Source of the DNA: Onchocerca volvulus
Lineage: Eukaryota > Nematoda > Chromadorea > Rhabditida > Onchocercidae
Reading direction: 5' to 3'
DNA: 64,000 nt
Assembly (NCBI GenBank): GCA_000499405.2
Contig: HG738139.1
Location: forward strand, 9,262,616 to 9,326,615
The position numbers were made by a program, and so were the translations under genes. The notes below the pieces were generated by a model. That model was not told where the DNA came from and made no database searches. It saw only the letters and a list, made by a program, of their open reading frames with translations. This document shows, piece by piece, positions 24,736-36,378 of this stretch. Numbering within the stretch: position 1 is the stretch's first letter; every line of letters begins with the position of its first letter.

Positions 24736-27700
24736 TCACTGGTAACGATAACTATTATTAAGTGTTGTGGTCCGATGCTGACGATCGTATTGTTCGCGTC
24801 GTACGAGGTCCTCTAGTGCATGGATATCTAATCGAACCGAACCAGCATATGTCAAGAAATCTCGAACATCTAAATCGAGCGAGGCTAGCGATCGCCGACG
24901 CCAACCTGCAACTATTTTACGTCATCTATCACGAATGTCAATTCTATATTCAAATACAGCATGATCATCGAGCATGATTCTCAAATTTTCGATCATCTAT
25001 GATTTGTCAAACGCTGATAAGCTATAATGTATAAAAAATACTGCAGGAAAAATAAATCAAACAATATGGAAAACATACAAATAACATATTCGTTGAGAAG
25101 TATCGGTGGGGTGGATGAACTTTCGAGAGGTATCGGATTATCTCGGAAATATTCCAGGAGATCAATCATTGTCTCAAAAATCATCTGATGAATACGACAC
25201 TCCCCATCAGGCATCATTACGATCCGTACATGCTGTAATTTATTGAAATGAATTCTTAATTTGCTGCAGAAAATATGAAGTATCTAACATCACATACATT
25301 TTTCTCAGTCATTGTATAGTATGATTTCAGTGATTTAAATGGGTGATCTCTTACTTGAATGAATTCTTGAAACAACAAGAAATAAAACAACCATCGATCC
25401 GGTCAATAAATGTATACATAATGAGACCTTAGCTTTGCCTTGACAATTGAAGGTCAATACAAATTCGCCAGGACGTGTTTCGCTTTGACGTACAAGAAAT
25501 AAGCCATGTCCATCAACTCCATTGTAAAGCACTAATCGCGTACTTACGCTGCGTGACAAACGTGCATGAAACCATGGATAGATCTCGAGTCCCGATACAG
25601 AACCACGTACTGTTCTTGTCGGCATTCGCATATCCATTCCTGCTGATGTCATCGAATGCACATTATTTAATGACCTGAAATTTTCCCATAAAGGCTTCCA
25701 AATTTCAGAATTCCGAAAATTTTTAGAGTTTTTTTTTCGTTTTTATTGTAATATATTTTCCGAAAATACAATTTTCAGCTATTACTCTCATAAATAATAA
25801 AAGTCTGTTAGAAAGAGCAAAATATCTCATCTCGTCAGCTATGAAAAGTTTCACACTGATTTATTTTTGAGTTAAAACTTTTAGCTTCGATAATAATCTC
25901 TGACGATCCAAAATCCAATTTTCGAAAACAAAAAAGATTCGAAGAGCGGAAATTTCAAAAGTGCAGATGAAGTGTTACAAAGTTCTTACAAAGTTCTTCA
26001 TGACACATTTAATTATCAAAAATAAACCATTCTAATTCTAACATTTTTAAAACTTATAGATTCACTTTTTTAATTTTACGTGAAAAAAACTCACCGTGTC
26101 GAAAAAAATTGCCGATTGCGAAAAAAGTTAGAACCAGTTGGTGGTGCAGACGGTTGTCGAACGAACCTATGAATAGAATTCGAGTCGTTCTCCGATACAC
26201 AGTTTCGAATCATAGCTAACCATTGTTGACAGTCAGCCGGATTCCTTGCCTTGATCACATATTCCACCTAAAATTCCCATTGAAGGAATGAAACATAATA
26301 ACAACAATCAATTAGGAAGAAATCCTTTAGTAACTGAAAAATCGTAAAATTCAATAATGAGAATTAATTACGAACAGATAAAACAAACATCATTATATCC
26401 ACGAATAGCAAATATCGATTCGTTTCCTTCTTCAAATTCTAATGGTGTAGTTTCCCTGACTTCCATTATTAGAAAGCAAAAAATGCCCGATTTTGCTCGA
26501 CTGCTCTAAAAAGTAAGTTTTTTTTTTTTTTTTAGAGAATAGAACAATTTTTTCGGTTGGACAATCATAACATTTTCAAGATCTGCAACGTTCCAATTAA
26601 AATTCTATGTAACTAAAATATATTTAATATCATTTCAAATTTCAAAATTTATAATCAACCAAGTGCACAATCATATATGCAACTGCTGATAGCTTAGTGT
26701 TTAGTAGTTCTTCACACTTAAGCTAGTGATATATCTTTGAAAATGCATTTGAGCAGGTAAATGAATTATTTTTCACCACGGAATCAGTTTCGCAGGCAAA
26801 TAAAATAATCACAGAAGTGAATAAATATTTAGAAATTCTGTAAAATTTCTCTTACTTTGGGAGGGGAATAGAACTCCAACAAATATCCTCCAGCCGTTTT
26901 CACAAGACATAGCCTGCATTTTCGCCACTGCTTCGTTTCAAGTTCTAAGCCACTCATATATCTAAATAATCTATTATTAGAAAGAAAAAAAAACAAACTT
27001 AAATTATAATCTACCACTGGCAAATTACTCAAGTTAATGCTCTTGTCGGGACGATTCAAAATTAAGCTCATAGACGTGACAAGATTACCTTATTCAATTA
27101 TGAATTAATAGCATCAAATTGAATTAACTTGAAAAAGAGTAAAGTGAAGGATTAAGGAAAAATTATCTTAATTTAAGGAATGAATTAAAAAAGACTTAAC
27201 TTTTCAAACAGATCTTAATTTATTTATTTTTTTTCGTATAACAAACTATTTACTTTCAGTCTCTTTTTCCTCCTTTTCCGCTCTCCGCTTCACAGTATCT
27301 TTCATTCCCATGAACTAGAAAATGCTATTTAGAACTCAGTCGAAAAGTCTGTGATATTGTTTGAAAAGTGAATATTTGTATAGGAAACATTTTAAACGAC
27401 TAAACACTTAAAGTCTTACCTTACATTACCCTCCCGAATCAATTCAACTGTTGTTTTAGTTTGAAAGTGTAATCGAAACCAAGAAAGTCGCTTGGCTGAT
27501 GGCCGCCTAGAATTAGAGGGTGCCGGTTGATTTTGAAGCACTGAGTCTGCCTGAAATTTGGAAGGAATTTTGCGGTAACTATAATCTAAATTAAGAACTG
27601 AAAATGAAGCTAGGATTTCAAAAATCATTTAGAACTGTCAATTTTAATAGATAAAAGTAATTTAGCTACAAATTCAGTTTTTATAAATTCAAAAGAAATC

Positions 27701-29910
27701 TTATGGTCCTTTCATATGAAATAATAAAAACATTATTTTATTTACAAGGAAGGAATAGATCTTTGAAAAAATTGGAAGAGCAAGGTATAAGTTGTAGGAC
27801 TTACCAGCATACTGCGTTCTCTTGAGGCTACCTCAGATCTTGACCGTGATAACCAGGTGACATCCGCGACGCTCGATGGTCGCTCATAATCATTTAGAGA
27901 TCTCCAACCACATGAACGCTCGCGATAATTGACATTATCAGCAGCTGTATGATTGGATGAAACATTCTGAAAATATAAAAATACGATGACTTCTATAAAA
28001 ATCGACTATTGAATACTCGATAGTAGGAGCCCATTCTATTTATCCAGATTTAAAGAAGTGAAAAGCAGATGTAAACGTAAAGAACAGAAAAATTAAATGA
28101 TCAAAAGAGAATTGTATCGCAGAAATCAATCACTTCATATACAGCTTTAGAATGAATATTTTTCGGATGCTTTATCATGCCTAAACGTGAATCTTTTCAG
28201 CCATTTTGCACTTACCATCTGAAACTAATGGAAACAATGTTTAATTTCATAAATTTCATCCATCAATTGATTCCTGCACGGTGCAAAATAGATGTCGTAT
28301 TATGTCATATCATATCATGCACATCATGTCATGTCATGTAAAGTTGAAAAACATGACGCATACCTTGCCATTAGCACACTAATTAGCGACATTGCGCGAT
28401 CGTTTTATAAAGTAAGATATGATTATGAAAGAAGATTGTGAAGTGACTGTGAATTCGATGAGAATCTACGAGAAGAGATCAGAGGAAATTAAAAGCATCA
28501 CTCAAGAAGAAATAAATTGATGGAGAAAGTTTAATAGCTTGATACGTTGATAAGTTTAAAATGCAGCGTCGGGATATGATAAGTAGTTGTCTGTCTAATT
28601 CATTTTCGATAGGCAGTTGATGATTTGAATCATTGACCTTCAACCTCCAACAACTAGTAGCATGTTTTCAATTGGATTCAAATTCCTTAGAATATCTTTA
28701 CCCAACCTTTCATACTGCCTACCTACAGTGATAACAGTGAAGATGAAGAAGGATTACATACGTTTCCACTTTTTCCTCTGCAAATATCGCTATGAAGAAG
28801 GAATTTTTAAAAGAAAAAGAAATGATATTTGCTATTTCTCATTATGCGACATGAGAGAATGAAATAAATTAATTTAAAAGCTAAACAATGAAATCAATCA
28901 AAAGGCGAAAGATAAACGGAAATAAAAATCGGAAGAGAACTTCGAGCCAATGATTAATGCATACTGGTTGAAGAAAGGTAGTTACAGGAAGAACGACATT
29001 CCGGTTAGCCAGTCTTTCCGTCAGTTCTTCACTTAACGTATCGGTAAATTGCTGAACGATATCCGTAACGGGTACATTGCCTTGAGTGATACCAATACTC
29101 GTCGAATATTGATGCCAACTTTCCGCGAATTTGAAAGCGACTGACTTTGCGTACTGCATGCAAAACTGTCGCCATCTGTTACTTTCTTGAGCTTAAACAT
29201 AAGGGACTTACATTATTACCTAATTGATATATTCTTGAAAAAATTAATGTAACTGGAATTAGATCCAGCTGAATGATATAACAAAAATAAAATTTTTAAA
29301 CTTTTAATTCTGATTATAAAAATAACTCCGAAGATTCTTTTCAATGTATTCTGAAGATGAATTTAAATATCAAAGTTTTTTGATCGATATTGTCTTTGGT
29401 TGAAAATGTATTAGCTTCTAGCTGAGTAGCGAGCAGAAACATTTGAATTTTTTCATGTCAAGCCACCACTTCCTGACAAAGTCACAAAGGAATAAAAAAT
29501 GTCACTTAGCTCTCTTGGTAATTTTAACTGCAAAAAAAAAAAAAAAAAAAAAAATGTTCGAAAAAGACAAATGCGCTACATTCGATGCTTAATTGCTGAT
29601 TTATGGTGAATGGATTAAAATATCGAAAGAATAAGGAAAGAAACAGAATGAAATTGAGCAAGTGTAGTCCTTATTTTAATTTTTTTTTAAACTTTTGTTT
29701 CCTTATTCTCTGAATAAAAATATATTTTTAAATTGCATTTTAAGATTTTATTATATTACAAGCAAAAATCATATAAAGAAATCTACATTCGCACAAAAAG
29801 TTTATGAACAAATATAGCTAAAATAAGCAACAGCAAATCGATAGAATTAACGAAAAATTGACAGAATAACTAATAGTTATGGAAATTTCAAGTGAAATCT
29901 TACCTTCCAT
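24736..29910 (-). CDS. SH2B/Lnk/APS-family adaptor protein
   Basis: Cytoplasmic adaptor that binds activated tyrosine kinases (insulin/growth-factor receptors, JAKs) in animals. Ten coding exons: 29910-29904, 29191-28965, 27966-27805, 27550-27420, 26961-26856, 26505-26389, 26267-26095, 25674-25428, 25232-25079, 24905-24736; 1494 nt, 497 residues, all phases agreeing. Domains in order: phenylalanine-zipper dimerisation segment [18 protein letters not shown] (about 9-60); PH domain from REGNVRY (about 170) through [17 protein letters not shown] and [11 protein letters not shown] to about 290; SH2 domain from [10 protein letters not shown] (340) with [13 protein letters not shown] (phosphotyrosine Arg370) and [23 protein letters not shown]; tail ending NNSYRYQ, like the vertebrate NNQYSF Cbl-binding tail. 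The first coding exon supplies only ATG GAA G after a GTAAG donor; phase and homology support it, but it is the least certain part. Proline-rich regions of vertebrate SH2B1/2 are reduced. Confidence 0.93.
29532..29554. repeat. Poly(A) run, 23 nt
   Basis: Homopolymer within the first intron of the SH2B gene. A similar 23-A run lies at 21920-21942. Confidence 0.95.
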
Positions 29911-31624
29911 TCAATGATCTCTTCAAAATTGAGCGCCACTTTCTTTTACTACCAAATCTTATCCACGAATGATTCTCTTTACTGTCAACTTTCAAATCGT
30001 CAGTCATCAAAGAAATCGCCTTCCATCGCAGGAATAATCATTTTCAGTTTGCAGAACGAAATTTGCACATTATCCAGAAAACATTCAGTCTGTTATGCGT
30101 TGTACAATATAATGATCGTTCAGTTAATATTTCAGTCGTTTTTGCATATTAGGTAGATATATTCCAATTTACCAAACATCAAATAGCACTCTTTCCAGTT
30201 TTAAATTTCGCTATGACTTAACGTAGCAATCGCTTAGTCCAAATAATTTCTTTTCTGTTACTGAAATAGAGTTTAGCAAATATTTAACAAATATATTACT
30301 AATAAACACCAAAAAGGCGTAATATTAAGCCAGACTGTCAACATAAGAAATAGTTAGAAAAGATGCATTCTCAAATTCGGAATTAAATTCATCAAATATC
30401 ACATACTTTTTGAAGTTTACAAGAAAACTTTAATCTCTTCGATATATCAAATTAGTATTTCTAGGAAAATTAGATTGAAGAGCCTACAAGAAACAACATT
30501 TTAAATGAATACTGCACTTTTAAGCATGAACAAGTATTTCCCACTAGCATACAGTAGCGATAATTCATCGGAAAAATCTCAACTTATAGATTACAGCTAT
30601 TACAGCTACTGCAATATTTTCTACCAGTTGAATCACTGAATATTTAAGTCTTATCATTATTAATATTAATGTCCGATTTAAACAATATTATGGTTGAGGA
30701 AAAGAAAAGCAAAATTTTCTGGACTTACTTGGAATTTTTAGTACATAATTTATGCCTAAATTACCTAACATTTTTCGCTTCAGATTATGATATAAAATTC
30801 GAATAGAATTTAGAGTAAAGCAGGTAATGAAATAAAACAACCAATAAATTAGTCATATCCCCAAAAGATGAGTCAGATTCCAATTTAAATCTCGAAATTT
30901 ATGGTTATGCAATTTGAGACGCTACCAAATTAAAATAGCTGAACAAAATTTTAAAGATCATTTAGATTTTGAAAAAATATCATGTGAAAATTTTCATGCT
31001 GAATCAAGCGTTTTCTGACATATTCGATCACTAACATTCTTGATTATTCATCAAATAAAGCTTTATTGACGAATGAGATTTTTAATAATTCAATGATTTC
31101 TATCAGAATGCTTTGCCGAGAAAAAATTGTGAATGGCGAAAAAAACAATCGTACTGATTCAATAAATAAAAAGAAAGAATCTTTTTGAGAAATTCGATGA
31201 AATTTGTCAAATTCTTCCCTTTTGTCTTTCGAAACAAAATAAAGAAGAAGAAAGTGAAGAATCACATTTAAATAAAGAATGATAACCTATTGAAGAAATA
31301 CTGATAGCTGCACAGGAAAACAATGGAGTAAGATAGGTTGAAATAATGCGGGGCTGAAAAAAGGTTTGCAAGAGCTAAAAGACTGATGGCTAACAGATAA
31401 AAACGCATATATCATTTCCTGTTTCTTTTTCCTTTTTTTTTAACTTCTTATTTCGCACTAGAAAATGAAAAAAAAAAAAGGGGAAATCGGAAACAGGACA
31501 ACAAATTAAAAAGTTGCAGAGGAAGAAAGGAATTTTGTTATACTGTGATCGGGGAAAAATGTGAATAGAATCGGATCGGTGAGTCTTATGCTTCCGTTAT
31601 GCATTAATTTTCCATATAGCACAA

Positions 31625-31645
31625 AATATATATATATATATATAT
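31625..31645. repeat. (AT)n microsatellite
   Basis: About ten AT units in a row between an A-rich and a T-rich segment. Confidence 0.95.
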
Positions 31646-32364
31646 GCTTATTTCAATCTATAAAATCGTTCAATTGCAGATTATAACATATATAGTATTG
31701 ATTGCAAGTTTTAAATAAAAAATTTTCAAAGTTCTTTCAATATTGCACAAGGAGCCGCTATGGCAATGATATTTTAAAATTCAAAAGGCCACCAAAGTAG
31801 TAATATATATTTTAATTTTAATATGTGGCTTCTTTAACATTTGAAATCTGAAGCAAAAAAAGTATTTTGAAGTTCTATAAATACTTAAATATGAATTCAT
31901 GACATTTTTCCTGTGTAAATTAACAGCTTCCACTTATAATATGAGTTGACTATCTTTATTTGATGTCTAACATTTATTAATCGATAAATTTTCTGAATTG
32001 AATTTGATGACTAAGAATTATATTTTAGAATTTATTACTTACATGTATTATTGATAATCGTAAGTAGATCTGTATATTACCATTAAATATTACTCGAAAC
32101 TGGTTTGAGAACTACTTAACGCCATTATATCTTGTTAAATATGAAAATTATAAGAAAACTAAAAAGCATAAGTGAATTATAACTATCTGCTGCAAGGATA
32201 AACAAATATAAAGTATTCATTTATGAATTATATGTTATACAGAATTGTTTTTACATATTATTTAAAAATTTAGGAAAATCTTCGAAAATTCCGAAATTTT
32301 GAAGAAGCGCGAAGATAGTTTTAAATGAACAGTCAAAACGATAAACATGTTAACCGCAAAAGGA

Positions 32365-32399
32365 GAAATATGTTTATTGATAAAGGATAAACATATTTC
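32365..32399. repeat. 13-bp perfect inverted repeat, 9-nt loop
   Basis: GAAATATGTTTAT and ATAAACATATTTC flank TGATAAAGG. Another ATAAACATG lies 25 bp upstream. It stands just before an ATG followed by a GTAAGC donor. Confidence 0.9.
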
Positions 32400-34595
32400 C
32401 CGCCAAAATGCTCCGATCAACAGGTAAGCAAAGCGCGGTCGATCAATCATGAGATGACAAATCGTAAATCAGAAAAGAAAGAGGAGCTCCGGAAGCATAT
32501 AAAAGAATTAGATTTTGGAGAGGAATCATTTTTTCTTGGCTACAAGTTATTCAGAACACCTCAGTTTCTACAGCAACAGTGTTTGCAACAATCAATAAAT
32601 CGACAATCTAGGACGAATATTGTTTTCTACTCTCAGCAAAGAAAGAATAATCTGTTATCAATTATCTCGGATATTCTTCAACAACTGTTTGTGTATTGTA
32701 CAGGAAGAAACACTCTTCTACCTATCAATAAAACTTTGTTACTAAAAATTCATTTCTGTCACACCAATTCAAATTCAATTTTTCTAACAACTAGTGGTTC
32801 AATATGAGATTCATTTCAGAAAAAAAAATTTTCCGAAGATTCAGCTAGATGATTTCATTATTTCACTAGTAACAGAACTTTAAAGTTCTGTTCTAAAAAA
32901 AAATTTGTTGGAAAAGGCTTATGCTTATAATAAATGAAAATAAGACAATTCTTATTTCCTTTCTTCTTCAAGATAGATATCAGTTTCATTATTTTTGATA
33001 AAAAATTTGAAATTTAAGAAAAGTTGCAGATGAACAATTTTCTTCTACCCATTTAAAAATTAATTAGAAATGCTAATTTATGACTAACAACTTATTAATG
33101 AATGGAAATATGGAAGAATTAGCTACCTTAGTGAATTCCGAAAAATTTTTTTCTTGAGTAATTGAAATCATATCTTTCTCTTTTATTTGAAAGAAGTGGA
33201 AGAGGAGAAATGTAAGCAAAAACAGAGTGAGGAATGCTAATCCATTTGTTAAAAGCTGTTCACCTGTGAACGAACAACTGATGCATGAGCTGATCAAAAC
33301 TACTGCCATACTCGAAAAAATTTGGCTTACTCGGTTAATAATATCTCAATAAATCTCAACTACAAGTCAAGAATGATGGAATGATAGCAATACATCTTTT
33401 ATAAATCTCTATAATAGGATATAAAAATTTTGAAAAAAGAGAATTAAATTTTACTCTCTTATTGCACATTACTAAAAATTATTTGGTTTTACTTAACAAT
33501 TTTAAGTCTCGATTTTTATATTGGTCCTCAGCATTTGTACAGTTTCACTTCTGTGTAATAGTTATGGATTGTCTAAAAATAAAATTTGAGTGATCAGTGA
33601 TTTACACAGATAAATTACGGACTGACAATATCTCAGTAACATTAAGCATGCCATGAAATTAACTAATTAAAACTGAAATCCAGAATTAGTGATGGTTTCA
33701 AAAGATGATGAATAAATTTGATATTTTAATGACTAATTTCAGAAATCTTCTAATATCAATTGTGTCTAGCGATGCAATAGTGTCAGAATCAAAAAAGTAC
33801 GAGTAATAGCGAATGCCAAATAATTCTGGTCGTCATTAAAAAAACTATTATCTTTCCTATAAATTTAATAAATCTTTTGGTTTCAAAATTTGAAGTAATG
33901 CTAATTTTAAAGCTGTGAATATCTTTGAAAAGTTTGGAAAAAAAAAATGCACGAAATAAATTTCCATCAGAGACTGATATAAGTATTTACAGGCATTCTT
34001 TCCCATAAATTTTAATACCTACTTTTGCGATCAAATCTCGCTGTCACAAAAGAGGACAGTAAAATAAACTAGACCGAATGGCGACGTCTACTAATGATAA
34101 CGGTAAAAGTGACAGCAGATATTTTAATTAAAGGAAACTTTTTGAACGGCAGAATGCATTGTCATAATTAAAAATTAAAAGAAAAAAAAGTGACATCCAA
34201 TTATCTCAGTTCATTATAAACATTAAGAAAAAAAATTAAAAAGGAAGAATAAAAAAAAAACGGCACATTTTTAACTTATTTTTTAGAGAGAAGAAGAACA
34301 ATAAGCAATGTTTGACAAATTCAGAGAGATTTAGGAAAAAGTTAATTATCCTCTGGAAAGTGTTTATAAATTAAAAGATATTGCAAATTTAACCATACTG
34401 AAATTGTTTACAGCAAAAGTACACTGCAAGATATAGCTCTATGCACGAAAGGATGGAATTGAAGGATTGCAGTTAATTTTTGGAAGATTTTGGCTACAAG
34501 ATAAAGAAATAAAATGCTTAGATACAACAAAAAGGCATCAAAAATGAAAAGATACGGTCAGAAATGCTAAAGTTAGATAAATTTCATACAATGAA

Positions 34596-34760
34596 ATGGT
34601 TCTAATTGATGCCCAGTTCATGTTAGATATCACCCTGCTGTGTCAATCCCGATTTGTTGAGATGAAAGAGAGACAAAAGTTCAGAATTGGATTAACATTA
34701 CCCAAGTATACGGTGTTTGGAACAACCAATATGTATCATCTGAATCCATGTAAGAAATAA
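34596..34760 (+). pseudogene. Open segment, possible exon or degraded gene
   Basis: 54-codon frame beginning MVLIDAQFMLDITLLCQSR and continuing with RIGLTLPKYTVFGTTNMYH to a TAA. Its composition is more protein-like than the surrounding AT-rich DNA. A second open segment follows at 35020-35142 (LQNDQLKYVVDGLKQLETER), and a short ATG-led piece with a GTAAAA donor lies at 34078-34102 (MATSTNDN). I could not join them in one consistent gene. They may be fragments of an old gene or transposable element, or chance frames. No family is recognised. Confidence 0.25.
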
Positions 34761-36135
34761 CATTTTTTCCATTGATGAAAGGCTAGTACTGAACATTTCT
34801 AAAAACTGTTGTCTGGCTCCGATAATGATTAATACTAACTCAGTATTAATTTATAAACCGTCTTAAAGCAAATGATGACATTTATGAAAATTAAAAGGCT
34901 GCTTATGTAGTTTAAAGGGCGAGTAATAAAGTTCTAAAATGATGCCAACTTTGAAGATATTTAAGGATAAAGGTATTTGAAAATTTCGTTCTTTAGCCAC
35001 TGAAATTTCCAGTATATGATGGAATGAATTTCCAAACAAACTTCAAAATGATCAGCTTAAGTATGTGGTCGATGGATTGAAACAATTAGAAACAGAAAGG
35101 GCACAATGTGATTTTTTCACTTCCGGAAAACCATCAAAATGAACAATCTAACGGAAGTGGCAAAAAAATAAATAAAAATCGAGAAGACGATCTGTTATAT
35201 TAATATGAAGAGGGGATGTTTCTACTTTCTAATTTTATCATTTAGAAAAGGCTGACGGGAAGGAAAATGATGCATCGCATCCTTAACAAAAGATAATATC
35301 ACAAATAAGATCTTGTCTAAAAAGCAAGAATGACTAGAAAGTTGACAAAAATAAAAGTTCAAATTTTTCGGAATAACAAAAAAGCGTAAAGATTTTTCAA
35401 CGTCTCAGGAAAGAGAGAAACAAAATAACAAAATGTGCTCCCGAAATAAATTGTTGACGTGATGGAAAACAAATGAAGATGAGTGGTACAATAAAATTGA
35501 AAGTTCAGAGTGATTTATTTTCACGTCAGATGAACAGTAAAATCAAAGCATTTGGAAGATTTTGGAGTTAAAATAGAAATTCCAAAAGTTTCAATTTATA
35601 ATCTGCTGCACAAGATTTGTTAAAAAGACCTATTAATGCTAATTAAAATAAATAGATAAAAGAGAAGAAAAATCATTGGGACTAACGGCTAATTCTGATA
35701 TCTTCTTTAAGAAGGAATGGAAAGATGAAATTCCTGAAGGTGATATTTAGAATTAATGAACGATAATGAAATTATCATCAGCTAATTTCCTTCATCACGC
35801 CGAATAACCTTCCGGAAGTGAACTCGTACGAGTTGCACCATCGCTAGCTGAGACAGCCTGACGCCTGATTGACGTATTACTGTCATCTTATCTGAGATGC
35901 CACCGTGAATGGTGATATGACAATAGTGACGGCGCTAGTAGTTGCAATGTTCGAATCTGCAAACTTATCGAGAAGAATGGATAATTATGATAGCAGCGTG
36001 CAGGAAGCACACAGAAGATGCCATAAAATTAAGTCGACAAACGGCGGGTGCACTACCACCGGAAGTTGTTTCCCACTTTACTCCCTAACTTTCGCGATGG
36101 TGCAAGCTGGAGTGCGTGCGTCGGTGTTAAACAAG

Positions 36136-36200
36136 CAGCTGCAGTAGCAAGCAGCAGTAGCAGTAGCAGTAGTAGCAATAGTAGTGAGTAGTAGGAGCAT
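36136..36200. repeat. Imperfect CAG/TAG trinucleotide tract
   Basis: Runs of CAG and TAG in AGCAGCAGTAGCAGTAGCAG style. TAG units stop any plus-strand Gln reading. Confidence 0.9.
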
Positions 36201-36351
36201 TTCAAGTTGCGATTCAGTAGAAAGCTGAAGAAGAAGCATCATCATCCGACAGAGAGTGGGAAGGAACATTGTTCGACTGAAGAGCATTGAAACATCACAC
36301 CGTGAATTTCTGTTATCGCTACTGAAACAACGAGCATTACTTCTCTCCTCG

Positions 36352-36378
36352 GATGATGATGATGATGATGATGATGAT
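36352..36378. repeat. (GAT)9 microsatellite
   Basis: Nine perfect GAT units. Confidence 0.95.

Larger units (their letters stand above)
29911..34077. other. Gene-poor region 5' of the SH2B gene
   Basis: Very AT-rich. It should include the SH2B 5' UTR and promoter. Contains an (AT)n tract at about 31625-31645, a 13-bp perfect inverted repeat at 32365-32399 and an isolated plus-strand ATG with a good donor near 32408 (MLRST, then G|GTAAGC). No other coding evidence was seen. Confidence 0.5.

Noticed and set aside
24762..24977. 71-codon plus-strand frame ([16 protein letters not shown]...)
   Set aside because: It is the antisense of the last SH2B exon, which joins in phase to the SH2 domain and ends in a fitting tail.
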